Shown here: piece after piece, positions 17,486 through 27,514 of the stretch
Layout: every line of letters starts with the position of its first letter
Position numbering within the stretch: the stretch's first letter is position 1
From: Eutrophocola salsuginis
GTDB taxonomy: Bacteria; Pseudomonadota; Gammaproteobacteria; Pseudomonadales; Pseudohongiellaceae
Direction: 5' to 3'
DNA length: 64,000 nt
Assembly: GCA_038147195.1 (NCBI GenBank)
Contig: JAYQTB010000004.1
Location: forward strand, 1,798,001-1,862,000
The notes under the pieces: model-generated
Databases searched by the model: none
What the model saw: the letters and a program-made list of their open reading frames with translations, nothing else
Told to the model about the DNA's origin: nothing
Translations under genes and position numbers: made by a program

Positions 17486-20467
17486 GCACTACCCTTGGGA
17501 GTCTCGTTGTTAGCCTTTCGATCATTGCTTCCGCGATACCACTCGAATAATCTTGAAAAGAACTCTTTTGAGATCTCTTCATCGTCGCTTACCTTCTTGT
17601 AAAAATTAAAGTTTTCATTGATTAGGTCCTCGAAGGCGTCCTGTGCAACCTGTCGAAAGGTCTCCCGCACAGCATCTGGTGAGCCGTTCTTCAACTGTTG
17701 CTGCAACGCCTGATCCTCGCTGATTTTCTTTTCCAGTTGCTTGATGACGACGATTTCGTCTTCGGTGAACGACGTGTTGAAGCGTGTATTTAGATCTTGA
17801 ATGATCTGAGACAATGCCTTTCGATCTTCGTCGCTGAGGTTTACGCCACCGCCGTAAGCCAGAGGATCAACGCTGGTTTCCCCACGCTTTAGCCCAATGC
17901 TCTTGGTATCGTTTTTTCGGATAGCCAGTTTTTCCATATCGACCATACCCAAAACAGCGAGTGGCAGGCCGCTTTTTTTAGCTAGTAGCTTGGGTAGCAG
18001 GAAACGCAGAAAAACAAACAGCTTTTCAAGTCCCTTGTCATAAATGGGCACAAGCGATGACATGAACGAATACAGCTTGACGTAGTCCCTCGCCAGTGAC
18101 TTGTACCAGGCCTGGTCCTCCTCACTTAGTGCCGACCACCTTTTGGCTATAGGGTCGGTCGCCGAATGCATCTTGGCAATGTTGGGTTTTGCCGTGAACC
18201 ATAAGGCGGCGAAAGACTCAACTTCTGATGAATCGTGTACTTCGCACTTGTCCAGCCCGGTACAGATGTTGTACAGCTCGTTGGGGTCTGTCTCCCGTGA
18301 CAGCGCGATGCGGTCATAGAAAGGCTGAAAGCTCTCCTCGATGTCCTCAGCCTTATTCTCGAAATCCAGTACGAAGGTTCTCTCCTTGCCTTGCATCGTG
18401 CGGTTAAGTCTGGAAAGCGTCTGCACGCAGGTAACGCCGCTCAGCTTCTTGTCCACGTACATGGCCACTAGCTTGGGCTGGTCGAAGCCCGTCTGGAACT
18501 TGCTGGCCACGATAAGGAACCGGTTCTCGTCTGCCTCGAAGCGGTCAGCCGTAGCCGACTCGGGGAAGCCGTTCATGCCCGCTTCAGTGTACTACTGTCC
18601 GTCCTTCGGGTCCTTCACCTTGTCGGTGAAGGCCACCACGGCCTTGAAGGGGTTGCCGATGTTCTTCAAGTAGCTGTCGATCTCCAGCTTGTAGCGAACT
18701 GCATGCAGGCGCGAAGAGGTCACGATCATTGCCTTGGACTTCCCGCCCAGATTCTTAGCCACCTGCGTCTGAAAGTGGGACACCGCAATCTCCACCTTGC
18801 GGGCAATGGTGCGCTCGTGCTGGCTGACGAACTGCTTCAGCAGCGACTTGGTCTTTGCGCCATCGAACTTCGGGTCGTCCTCTACCTTCTTCAGCAGCGC
18901 CCAGTACTGGTCGTAGGTGGTGTAGTTCTTCAGCACGTCGAGGATGAAGCCTTCCTCGATAGCCTGCCGCATCGTGTAAAGGCTGAAGGGCTTGAAGCTG
19001 CCGTCTTTCTGCTTCCTGCCGAACTGCTGCAGCGTTTGCGGCTTGGGCGTGGCGGTGAAAGCGAAGTAGCTCACATTCTTCTGTGGCCCGCGGCGCTTCA
19101 GTTCCTCGGCGATTTGCTCCTCGACCGTTGCCTCTTCCTTGTCCTTCTCTTCCATCGAACCGTACGACAGCACTTTCTGAACAGCCTTAGCACTCTCGCC
19201 AGCCTGCGAGGAATGCGCCTCGTCGATGATGACGGCGAAGGTCTCGCCGGCCAGTTTGGCCATGCTGTCGGCGATGACGCCGAATTTCTGCAGCGTGCAA
19301 ACGATAATGCGCTTGCCGTTCTCCAGTGCCTCCTTCAGATCCTTGGACGTCATGCCGTCGTCAGACGAGATGTTGACCAGCATGCCCTTGGTCTCGATCA
19401 CCTGCTCCAGCGTGCGCTGCAGATGGCGGTCGATAGCCCGCCGGTCCGAGATCACGACGGCCGTGCTGAACACCGGCTTGCCGTCGGTTCCATGCAGGGT
19501 GGCCAGACTGTTCGCCAGCCAAGCAATGCAGTTGGTCTTACCGCTGCCGGCGCTGTGCTGGTTCAGGTAGCGCCGGCCCGCGCCATGCTTCTGGGCATCC
19601 GCCGCCAAGTCGCGCACGCAGCTGAGCTGGTGAAAGCGCGGGAAGATCTGCAGTTGCTTGCCGGTCTTCTTGCCCTTGTCATCCAGCTTATCCACCACGC
19701 GAATAAATCGCTGGATTAGGTCCAGCACTCGCGGCTTTGCCAAACATCCTCCACAGGTAACCTGTCGCATACCCCGTCTTGCTGGGCTGGTTGCCAGCGC
19801 CACCGCTGTCGCCTTGGTTAAACGGCAGGAAGTAGGACTTCGCACCAGCCAGCTCAGTGGTTACGTAGACCAGTTCGTTGTCTACCGCGAAGTGAGCCAG
19901 ACAGCGTCGGAAACGGAACAACGGCTCCTTCGGGTCGCGCGTCTCTTTGTACTGCTTGATGGCGTTACGCACATCCTGCCCGGTGAGCTGATTTTTCAGC
20001 TCGACGGTGAAGATCGGTAGCCCGTTGATCGCGATCGCCATGTCGAGCGACTTCTCGTCGGCCTGCGAGAACTTCAGCTGCCGCTGCACCTGCAGCAAGT
20101 TTTCCTGGTACAAGCGCCGACTCTCCTCGGCCGCCGGGCTGGTGGGCTCGAAGTAGCACAGGTCGAAGTGCCCGCCGCCGTGGATGTCGATGCCCTTGCG
20201 CAGCGCATGCAACGTGCCTTCTTTGTCGACCACGTCCTTCACGCGCTTCAGCAGGTTCTGCGCCGCGGTGTCCTTGTTACCGATCAGCGAGACGTAGTCG
20301 CGCCACCGTGCGGGTTGGGTTGCACGTATGAACTCGATGACGGTCTTGGGGTATAGGCACAGGGCCTTGTCGTAGGCTTCCTGCTTGGCTGGCACGTAGC
20401 CGTTCTTCCCCAGCAGCACCTGCTCGACATGCTCTTCGAACGCGAATTCCGAGGTGATCTTGGGCAT
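17482..20467 (-). pseudogene. hsdR: Type I restriction enzyme R subunit, disrupted
   Basis: Conceptually about 990 codons: an N-terminal PD-(D/E)XK nuclease (FTVELKNQLTGQDVRNAIKQ), then SF2 helicase motifs (Walker A HSAGSGKTN, IIDEAH, FTATPKPQT, SKFQTGFDQP, QTLSRLNRT) and a C-terminal helical domain. Two lesions break it. One is a single-base frameshift near 19736-19738, where one A too many lies in AAA. The other is an in-frame TAG at 18592-18594. The stop looks like the result of a 3-bp duplication (GTAGTA), since GQ-YTEAGMNGFPES is otherwise continuous. The gene starts two bases after hsdS. DNA cleavage by this system is probably lost unless these are sequencing errors. Confidence 0.88.
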
Positions 20468-20469
20468 GG

Positions 20470-21828
20470 TCAGGCGGCCTCCAGCTGGCGGACGTCGATC
20501 TGACCGGTGACGGCGGCGGAGATCAATGTAGATCGGCGTTCACTTAAAAGTGCAATTACGCGGTTTGCTTCGGCGATCAAAGTGTCAAGTTTCCGAGTTT
20601 GTAGGTCGATGAATTCTTCAATTTTTTTCTGTTCATCAGGCGGAGGAAATGGAGCTAATTCGTTGAAGTATCGGTCTTGGTCTAAGTTTTGAATTCCAGA
20701 TGTTTGATTAATCGATCGAGTATTAACTCGTGCGCTGTAAAGAGTAGAGTGCACATAACGCCAATACCCCGGGTGCATACCAGGCGCAAGTTCAACCCTT
20801 GCAATAAAATTCGAACAGACTGCCGAAGCAGAATCGTCGTACAGCACTACGAATCCCACAGGTTGAAGATCTCCCCCTCCTGACTTTTCAAGCAAAAGAT
20901 TTCCTTTTGTAAGGAGTCGTTGATGGCGCTCGTTGGGTAGTACATTGCGAATCGTCGGATTCTCCAAATGCACGCGCATTAGTAAACGATCAAAATCAGC
21001 TACGCGAATGCATGGAATATCGTTCTCATCCCCCCGGGAGTCCGCCCCCCAAATACCATTACGACAATTGGTAATCGAGTACTTAAGGCGCTTGATATGC
21101 CAATGTCTTGGTACTTCTCCCAACCATTCGACGCCAGATTCCTTGAGAGGCACATTGGGTTCAAGCCCCTTGGTTACGGCTTGCGAAATCACCGCCTTGC
21201 GTTTCTCTTTGAGCAACTCGATCAGGCGCTTTTGCTCTTCGACTAGCGCGTCGATTTTGCCGGTTTCGCTGTCGATGAAATTTTGAATTGCTTGTTGCTC
21301 GCTCAGAGGAGGTATTGGCGCGCGAAAGTTACGTACAAAGTCATCAGGCACGCGCTTCTGCCCTCCAGCGCCATACATCGAAGCCTGTCCCAAGCCCCGA
21401 AAAGCATCCGAATTGAAAATGCTGTGCAGGAATTCTGGACAGACTTTGTTATCAATTGGACGAGCAACGATTAGTTCAGTCGTTCCAAATCCGATGCCAC
21501 CCAACAGCCCTTGTATTACGGCCCCCTTGCCGTTTTCGAAACAAGGGGTAATCTTCGCAATAGTGACGTCACCATCCCGGAAGTAGGTATAGCCAGTCTC
21601 AACTTCGGCTATCGGGCGCGTATGTTCAAGACTTATGCTTCCGTCCTCGCCGATTGCCTCCATCGGCAAGAATGAGACTTCTTCGGAGCGATCAATTTTT
21701 GCGATTTCACTTTTCGAAGGGTTGAGTCTCACTGCGAACTTCAGCCGAATTGGGGGCCAGTGGGGAGGCGCTTCCTTAGGCCACTCAATGCCAGTTTTTT
21801 TGTATATCGGATATATAGGGAAAGTCAT
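20470..21828 (-). CDS. hsdS: Type I restriction-modification specificity subunit S
   Basis: 452 residues, intact. Two target-recognition halves are visible: the N-terminal half begins KKTGIEWPKEAPPHWP, and the second opens with KESGVEWLGEVPRHWHIKRL. Each ends in a conserved coiled-coil spacer (SEQQAIQNFIDSETGKIDAL and DEQKKIEEFIDLQTRKLDTL). These determine the bipartite DNA sequence recognised by the HsdM/HsdR complex. The start overlaps the hsdM stop by four bases (ATGA type), so translation is coupled. Confidence 0.94.
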   Translation of the reverse strand: MTFPIYPIYKKTGIEWPKEAPPHWPPIRLKFAVRLNPSKSEIAKIDRSEEVSFLPMEAIGEDGSISLEHTRPIAEVETGYTYFRDGDVTIAKITPCFENGKGAVIQGLLGGIGFGTTELIVARPIDNKVCPEFLHSIFNSDAFRGLGQASMYGAGGQKRVPDDFVRNFRAPIPPLSEQQAIQNFIDSETGKIDALVEEQKRLIELLKEKRKAVISQAVTKGLEPNVPLKESGVEWLGEVPRHWHIKRLKYSITNCRNGIWGADSRGDENDIPCIRVADFDRLLMRVHLENPTIRNVLPNERHQRLLTKGNLLLEKSGGGDLQPVGFVVLYDDSASAVCSNFIARVELAPGMHPGYWRYVHSTLYSARVNTRSINQTSGIQNLDQDRYFNELAPFPPPDEQKKIEEFIDLQTRKLDTLIAEANRVIALLSERRSTLISAAVTGQIDVRQLEAA

Positions 21829-23885
21829 CTGGTAAGCCCCCCGATCATTTCTAAAATCTTGCCGGTGACAATCTTCAATTCTGCATCGATGTCTTCCAAC
21901 TCCCGGGGGGGCTTATACACATAAAAATGACGGTTAAAAGGGATCTCATAGCCCACACGGCCAACTTTAGAATCCCGCTCGTCAACATAATCCAGGTCGA
22001 TCCAAGCGTCAGGAGCATGCGGCAGTACCTCGCGCTTGAAGTAATCGTGTATGTCTTCGCGAAGCGGGACGTTTTCGGTGTCGGTCAAGCTTTTGTCAGC
22101 TTCTGGCTGACCATCGCTGCCTAAGCAGATATCGGCGGTTTCGTCACGTTCACCGAACACCGTAGTGATTGCTTTAATCAGCGGTGCCTTAAGCCTTACG
22201 CCGGCTTCGTTACTAGCCGCCTCAACTGCCGCTAGGAACTTATCGCGATTTTTGTACACCTTGCCCGCTAGATTCTGCAGCGCTTTACGGATTGTCGACT
22301 GAGACTTTAGACCATCAGCCTCCTCCTTTTCGCGTTCTTTGCGGTCTTTCTTTTTGCTGATAGCCAAATTCTTGAATGCAGTATGTTTCTCAAACCTGGC
22401 CAGAGACTCTGCTGATATTTCAAAACGCAGCCTCAGCGGGCGTTCGACGCGGATTTGCCGGTAGCCAAAATCAATCGTTTCGAACAGTTTGACGTGATTG
22501 CCGGGCTGGCGGCGCTTCACTATCTCGATAATCTTGCGGCGATGCTCGTCAGTGATTTCGCGACGCTTACTTCCCAAGCTTTTGGTCATAGGAGACCAGA
22601 ACTCATCACCCGATGCATCCACAAGCATCACTTTTCCCCGATGCGATGCTGGTTTACGGTTACTGAGCAACCAGATGTATGTGGCGATACCGGTGTTGTA
22701 GAAGATCTGCTGCGGCAAAGCAACTATGGCTTCCAACCAGTCATTTTCTAGAATCCAGCGACGAATCTCTGACTCGCCCGAGCCAGCATCCCCGGTGAAC
22801 AACGGTGAGCCATTCAAAATAATTCCGATGTAGCTTTGTGCTTCAGCGGGATCATTCATTCGCGCGATGAAGTGCTGCAAGAAAAGCATCTGCCCATCAG
22901 ATCGACGTGGTAGACCTACACCAAAGCGACCGTTTTCCCCGCGAGCAGCTTCCTCTTCTACTGCTGCCTGGTCCTTGCTCCACTCATACCCGTAGGGTGG
23001 ATTGACGAATTGGTAGTCGAATCTACGGTCCGCCAGCTGGTCGTTGGATAGCGTACTGCCCAGCTTGATATTGTCTGCATCCTTACCATCTGGCTCAAGG
23101 ATGAAAAGGTCAGAACGTGCTACGGCCCATGTCTGCGGATTGAGTTCCTGTCCGTACAGGTGCACATTGGCCTGCGGGTTGACCGCGAGAATGTGTTCTT
23201 TGCCGATGGTTAACATTCCGCCAGTGCCGCAGCAGCAGTCGTTCACGGTACGGCTAACACCCGGTGTATTAACAAGTTCTATGTCGAACAGCAGCACCAG
23301 ATCTACCACCAAGCGAATGACCTCTCGGGGCGTAAAGTGTTCCCCCGGGTTTTCATTTAAAGCCTCATTAAATTTGCGCAGCAGGTGTTCAAAAACATAT
23401 CCCATCTCGTGGTTTGATAGACCTGATGGACGAAGGTCGACGCGGCTCTTCTCGTCGAAACGATCCATTAGCAGGTATAGAAGCCCTGTCTTTTCCAGAT
23501 CGCGAATCGCATCGTTGAAGTTAAAGGCGTCAAAGATCTCTTGGACGTTCTTTGAAAACCCTAAGATGTACTGTCTAAGGTTGCGTGCGAGATTCGCGTC
23601 ATCACGAAGCAATGCTTCATAAGTGAACTTCGATATGTTGTAGAATGCATAGCCGGATGCTCGACACAGTTGGGCATGCCGATTTTCTAGCCCCTGGGCT
23701 TTAAGTTGCTCTTCCTTTGCAAGAACCTTTTCTTTCGTAGTCTCTAGTGCGTAGTCCAACCTGCGTAGTACAGTGAATGGCAGAATGATTTTCTGAAAAT
23801 CGCTTTTCTTGAAGGCGCCATTTAGCAGGTCTGCGATTGACCAGATGAAGCTGGCAACGTTGTTGAACTGAGTGTTTTCATGCAT
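21825..23885 (-). CDS. hsdM: Type I restriction-modification methyltransferase subunit M
   Basis: 686 residues, intact. This N6-adenine methyltransferase has an N-terminal HsdM helical domain (FIWSIADLLNGAFKKSDFQK), SAM-binding motif I (DCCCGTGGML) and catalytic motif IV (FVNPPYGYEW). HFTPREVIRLVVDL is a family signature. The C-terminal extension (about residues 500-686) is lysine-rich and ends in the usual GYEIPFNRHFYVYKPPRELE segment. It leads the hsdM-hsdS-hsdR-EVE operon and is preceded by a broken helix-turn-helix gene on the same strand. Confidence 0.96.
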   Translation of the reverse strand: MHENTQFNNVASFIWSIADLLNGAFKKSDFQKIILPFTVLRRLDYALETTKEKVLAKEEQLKAQGLENRHAQLCRASGYAFYNISKFTYEALLRDDANLARNLRQYILGFSKNVQEIFDAFNFNDAIRDLEKTGLLYLLMDRFDEKSRVDLRPSGLSNHEMGYVFEHLLRKFNEALNENPGEHFTPREVIRLVVDLVLLFDIELVNTPGVSRTVNDCCCGTGGMLTIGKEHILAVNPQANVHLYGQELNPQTWAVARSDLFILEPDGKDADNIKLGSTLSNDQLADRRFDYQFVNPPYGYEWSKDQAAVEEEAARGENGRFGVGLPRRSDGQMLFLQHFIARMNDPAEAQSYIGIILNGSPLFTGDAGSGESEIRRWILENDWLEAIVALPQQIFYNTGIATYIWLLSNRKPASHRGKVMLVDASGDEFWSPMTKSLGSKRREITDEHRRKIIEIVKRRQPGNHVKLFETIDFGYRQIRVERPLRLRFEISAESLARFEKHTAFKNLAISKKKDRKEREKEEADGLKSQSTIRKALQNLAGKVYKNRDKFLAAVEAASNEAGVRLKAPLIKAITTVFGERDETADICLGSDGQPEADKSLTDTENVPLREDIHDYFKREVLPHAPDAWIDLDYVDERDSKVGRVGYEIPFNRHFYVYKPPRELEDIDAELKIVTGKILEMIGGLTR

Positions 23886-23917
23886 TTTTGTTTTTTACTC
23901 GGGAGCTTGGCTTGTTT

Positions 23918-24109
23918 TCATTTAGAACCATCTGTAAATTTAGTTGTATGGGGCGTGGTGTACTGCCTGCCTATCCAAAAATCAATATCCTTCTTAGAAA
24001 GTCTTCAACTCACGCCCACTTTAAAAGCCGAGATCTCCTTGACTCCCACCAGCCGGTAAATGGTTCGTTCGGTGACCTTCGTGTATTCGGCCACTTCCCC
24101 AACAGTCAT
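23918..24109 (-). pseudogene. Excisionase-type helix-turn-helix gene upstream of hsdM, nonsense mutant
   Basis: Reading from ATG 24109 gives MTVGEVAEYTKVTERTIYRL and KEISAFKVGVS, a classical DNA-binding-domain excisionase fold. An in-frame TGA at 24005-24007 replaces the tryptophan expected in the G-S-W-R-F turn. The frame then continues as RLSKKDIDFWIGRQ to a stop at 23918. It ends 32 bases before hsdM and would have been the leader gene of the restriction operon, perhaps its regulator. Full length is 63 codons, too short to be obvious once broken. Confidence 0.68.
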
Positions 24110-24680
24110 GATCTATTCGGATTGGATGCCCATACTCATATCAACACCATCATATTTTAGTAATTGGAGTCAGATTAGTGCAATATCTTCCGAAATTGAA
24201 GTAAAACAGTGGTTAAATCAGCTAGGTGACACATGCAAAGATTCAGAGATCTGAGATGCTCAAGCATGTAGTCCGAGTCCACGGCAGCAATACACTATCT
24301 GCCGGTCTACATAGAGAAAAGTGGCGCAGGTCAGCTGCTTACTTGACAAAATCTAACATGCCGTCAACGTCGTGCCCCTTTCCGCGAAGGCTGAGAATGA
24401 GTCTAAATGGCTTTCCGCAAACTAAATGGCTTTCCGCAAATAATTGACCATTACAGTTCGCCACAACATAGCGCACGAAATTAGGCGATAAATTCCTTCG
24501 CGTTACCGGCAGTAAAGAATTAAGGTGACTGATGTCAGTTAATTGGATTTTTATAACCTTTCGCCGAAACTCAAGATAATGATGCTAGAAGGTCTCGTAA
24601 ATCGGTGAAAATGTTAAGCTCGCCGTACTATTATGGCGCGGCCAAGCTATGTATGTTCGATTTTTTAGGATTAAATTAAC
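24110..24680. other. Intergenic stretch without recognisable gene
   Basis: Between the helix-turn-helix remnant and the metallophosphoesterase remnant. Short frames are present but none has a credible start or family pattern. It contains a 19-bp tandem duplication (24403-24440). It could hold the promoter of the hsd operon (leftward). Confidence 0.5.
24403..24440 (+). repeat. 19-bp perfect tandem duplication
   Basis: CTAAATGGCTTTCCGCAAA occurs twice, back to back (24403-24421 and 24422-24440). It looks like a replication-slippage product in decaying DNA. Confidence 0.9.
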
Positions 24681-25466
24681 ATGCTCAACCGAATTACTAT
24701 ATCTATACTTTTAGCACTTGTTTGTATTTACGCCACCCTTATTGAACCTCAATGGATTGAAATCACCATTTTAGACATGCGCGTAGATAAAAATTTTGAT
24801 GGAATAAGAGTGGTTCAACTCTCGGATTTACATATTCAAAAATTGGCACACGTGAGATTAATATCTTAGATAAAGTAAAGTCTCTTAATCCTGATCTAGT
24901 TGTGCTTTCCGGAGATGTTATTGATAAAGCTGATAAACTATCCTTTATTCATATTTTCTTGAAACCTTAGCGAATGTTCGTGGAATAGCTGTTTTGGGTA
25001 ACTGGGAATACTGGTCAGAAGTTGATCTTCAAGAGTTACGTAAGGAATATCAAGATCATAATATACGTCTGTTAGTTAATGATGTAACTTCTTACCAGAT
25101 AAGGCAACGAGTTTTTAATGTCTTAGGTATTGATGACTATACCGCAGGCCAGCCAAACTATGAATTTTGGATTATTCAGACAATAACGATACAACTATAC
25201 TAGTACAACACTCTCCAGGTTATTTCGATAACCAAACTTTAAATAAAAATACGAAATTACTGGATTTATGTCTTGCAGGACATACACATGGTGGGCAGAC
25301 TACTTTTTTCGGATTACCAATATGGAAGCCACCTGGAAGTGGATCTTTTTCATCAGGAATATATTCTACAAATCTCTGCGATTTATTCGTTTCAAAAGGA
25401 ATTGGCACATCCATACTGCCAATAAGATTTTGGGCGAGACCAGAAATCGCCGTTTTTGATCTCTAA
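24681..25466 (+). pseudogene. YkuE-like metallophosphoesterase, disrupted
   Basis: The N-terminus has a hydrophobic anchor (ISILLALVCIYATLI). The calcineurin-like motifs then appear in order but in different frames: VVQLSDLHI, LVVLSGDVID, VLGNWEYW, and C-terminal AGHTHGGQ followed by SRG-like SKGIGTSILPIRF. Frameshifts occur near 24850, 24960 and 25165. The family hydrolyses phosphoesters, and membrane-anchored members act on lipid or cell-envelope substrates. It ends 13 bases from the next, convergent gene. Confidence 0.8.
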
Positions 25467-25479
25467 TATCTATTTTAAA

Positions 25480-26349
25480 TCAACAAGAGTAAACATCTTC
25501 ATTAAGAAGTAACTTTGAGAGTTGAATAGAAGATTCCATATGTTTTGACACTGCTTCATCTAGTTGCGACATATATCGCTCAAGGTCAGAATCAGATGGA
25601 TATTCTCTAGAGCTTGCAAATAACTGAATAGCCCGATTGTATTGAGACAATGACATAAATAACTGTAGCCATAGGTCTGTGTATTTATTAGAAATATCAC
25701 TTCTCATATCATCTATTATTTTAATATATGCAATAGTCGCCGCGGCACTAGACTCTATTTTTCTTTGTATCGGTAAGATGCCGCGCAAATTTTCTAAACA
25801 ATATATCCTTGTTATCTCCCAAGATTTGTCATCTGTAATTTGAACTAGTCGCTTCATTATTTCGTAAATAACATATACCCACTTGATATATATGTGGGTC
25901 AAGTCGGCCTCATCTGTATGCTGCAAAAATATTCGTATTAAGTATTGCTCTTCTTCCATATCATTTAAAAAATCTTCCGCTGACTCTTCTATATTTACAC
26001 CATATTTATTATGAAAGATTACCCTATCAGTTGACTTAATTTTGTGAAATATATATTTATTTGACCTTGAGGAGGTCGCAGTCAGCAACATCCTCATATC
26101 TGAAGGACAAGCATCCCATTTTTGGATAGCAGTTACTGCTGAGCGCATATTCTTCGATATTTCATCACGATACTTGTCAATGAGAGACTCTGCTTTTTTT
26201 GTACTACCTTTCCCAGCAAGATAATCATATTTTGTGGCAATCCAATAAGACCAATCTAATTTTGACATTATTTTGGTATACAAGGTGAAGTCGTATTTTG
26301 AGTGTTTTTCAAACCAACGGCTGCCTGTTTTGTAAATTACATTATTCAT
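25480..26349 (-). CDS. Hypothetical helical protein (289 residues)
   Basis: The protein is almost entirely predicted alpha-helical, with no signal peptide, no membrane segment and no motif I recognise. Charged heptad-like stretches run through the C-terminal half (MRSDISNKYTDLWLQLF, LERYMSQLDEAVSKHMES). It lies 103 bases downstream of the HD-hydrolase gene on the same strand and may be the last gene of that operon. Base composition is strongly AT-rich like its neighbours. Confidence 0.6.
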   Translation of the reverse strand: MNNVIYKTGSRWFEKHSKYDFTLYTKIMSKLDWSYWIATKYDYLAGKGSTKKAESLIDKYRDEISKNMRSAVTAIQKWDACPSDMRMLLTATSSRSNKYIFHKIKSTDRVIFHNKYGVNIEESAEDFLNDMEEEQYLIRIFLQHTDEADLTHIYIKWVYVIYEIMKRLVQITDDKSWEITRIYCLENLRGILPIQRKIESSAAATIAYIKIIDDMRSDISNKYTDLWLQLFMSLSQYNRAIQLFASSREYPSDSDLERYMSQLDEAVSKHMESSIQLSKLLLNEDVYSC

Positions 26350-26452
26350 ATATTTATTTTTTATCGAAAAGTCTTCCGCGGTAATCCGCCAAACGCACTT
26401 AAAGTCAATCTTTACTTCAAATATTCAACAAGATCTAAATATATTTATTAAC

Positions 26453-26923
26453 TTAAACTGACTTGCATGAAATAATAAACGCAAGTTCTGTTTTATTCCT
26501 TGTGAATAAATATTTTGGATCAAGTGTCAATCCAACGCGCTCTATGTCAAGACGATCTGCATTCCAGCAACATGCTAGTGTTAAATCTAATCCTGCCTGT
26601 GCCCCAGGTTTTGCATGTGTATGACCAGAGCATGCTTTTTTTAAGAGTTTAATCTGATCATCATTTAGATCAATATCCTCGCGAATTTTATCTATATATA
26701 TAGCAGCTCTCGGGCCGTGCTTTGGATCAATATCTTCATTCCATCTGCAACTATCATGAAGAAAAGCAAAATATCGTATTACAGCTGGGTCAGCTTCGAA
26801 ATATTTACAAAGCTTTAAACCATTAGCATGCACCCTTTCCCAGTGATCAATACCATGAAAAAAAGACCCGTAGTTCTTGGGTCTTTCTTTCTTTATTTTC
26901 TCAACAATCGATTCTAGAGACAT
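26453..26923 (-). CDS. HD-domain hydrolase, small
   Basis: 156 residues. The metal-binding histidine/aspartate set of the HD superfamily is visible: His in FFHGIDHWERVHANG, His-Asp in FAFLHDSCRWNED, a later His in CSGHTHAKPG, and Asp in CWNADRLDIERVGL. The spacing matches a bacterial family of short HD proteins that I know only as predicted phosphohydrolases; the substrate (nucleotide or phosphoester) is not known. It starts one base after the stop of the 179-residue gene upstream, so the two are co-translated or at least co-transcribed. Confidence 0.8.
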   Translation of the reverse strand: MSLESIVEKIKKERPKNYGSFFHGIDHWERVHANGLKLCKYFEADPAVIRYFAFLHDSCRWNEDIDPKHGPRAAIYIDKIREDIDLNDDQIKLLKKACSGHTHAKPGAQAGLDLTLACCWNADRLDIERVGLTLDPKYLFTRNKTELAFIISCKSV

Positions 26924-26924
26924 A

Positions 26925-27464
26925 TTAATAACTCATAGAGTAAATATTATATGTGTCCTTAGATGCTTTACTTTCAAGGTATTTAATATCATTTAGCCAG
27001 TGATTTCTGGCTCCTTTACCATATTTATAATTCCCAAATTCATTGACATAATGTTCAAGTAGTTTTGTTAGTCGCCTAATACGTGACCTACTATTTGGTT
27101 CTCCAAACGATGCTATAAGTCTTTTAAATTCATCAGGTGATCCCTGATCGATAGGAGGGATCTCTGATTCAACTACAACATCTAGTATGAATTGTCTTTT
27201 TTGATCATCTGTTACGCCGGTATCACCAACCTCATAGCCAAAGGCCTTTAAGACTCCAACCTGCCTAATGGTATATAAATAAGGAATAGAGCTGGCGACT
27301 TTTTGCCGCTTTTTGAATTGGTGATTGACCGCAGTGATTATTTTTTTGGCTTTTGATGGATCGCTGTCAAATCTTTCATGACAGTTTTTAAGAAGAATAA
27401 GAAGTTCAGCATCTGTTTTATTTTCATAATCTAAGCTACCTGCTAGTTGATTTTGTGTTGGCAT
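26925..27464 (-). CDS. Unknown protein with the GYxVG...RRxIL-type domain
   Basis: 179 residues from ATG 27464, chosen because GAGG lies eight bases upstream; ATG 27491 is an alternative. The core GVLKAFGYEVGDTGV, then KRQFILDVVVES, SFGEPNSRSRIRRL and a C-terminal NHWLNDIKYLE is a pattern I know from the tails of nuclease and helicase proteins of accessory regions. It has no assigned function. Here it stands alone in a tight cluster with a DEDD-type exonuclease and an HD hydrolase, which suggests a nucleic-acid-related role. Confidence 0.7.
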   Translation of the reverse strand: MPTQNQLAGSLDYENKTDAELLILLKNCHERFDSDPSKAKKIITAVNHQFKKRQKVASSIPYLYTIRQVGVLKAFGYEVGDTGVTDDQKRQFILDVVVESEIPPIDQGSPDEFKRLIASFGEPNSRSRIRRLTKLLEHYVNEFGNYKYGKGARNHWLNDIKYLESKASKDTYNIYSMSY

Positions 27465-27514
27465 ACATGCTTCCTCTGTTATAAATGGCATAGATTGCTT
27501 GAAAAAAGGGATGC

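Noticed and set aside
18703..19719. Long rightward frame of 338 codons antisense to hsdR
   Set aside because: It is the mirror frame of the helicase region; hsdR motifs are unmistakable on the other strand and this frame has no family pattern.
24060..24254. 64-codon rightward frame over the helix-turn-helix remnant
   Set aside because: The opposite strand gives a recognisable DNA-binding fold in the overlapping part; this frame does not resemble any protein I know.
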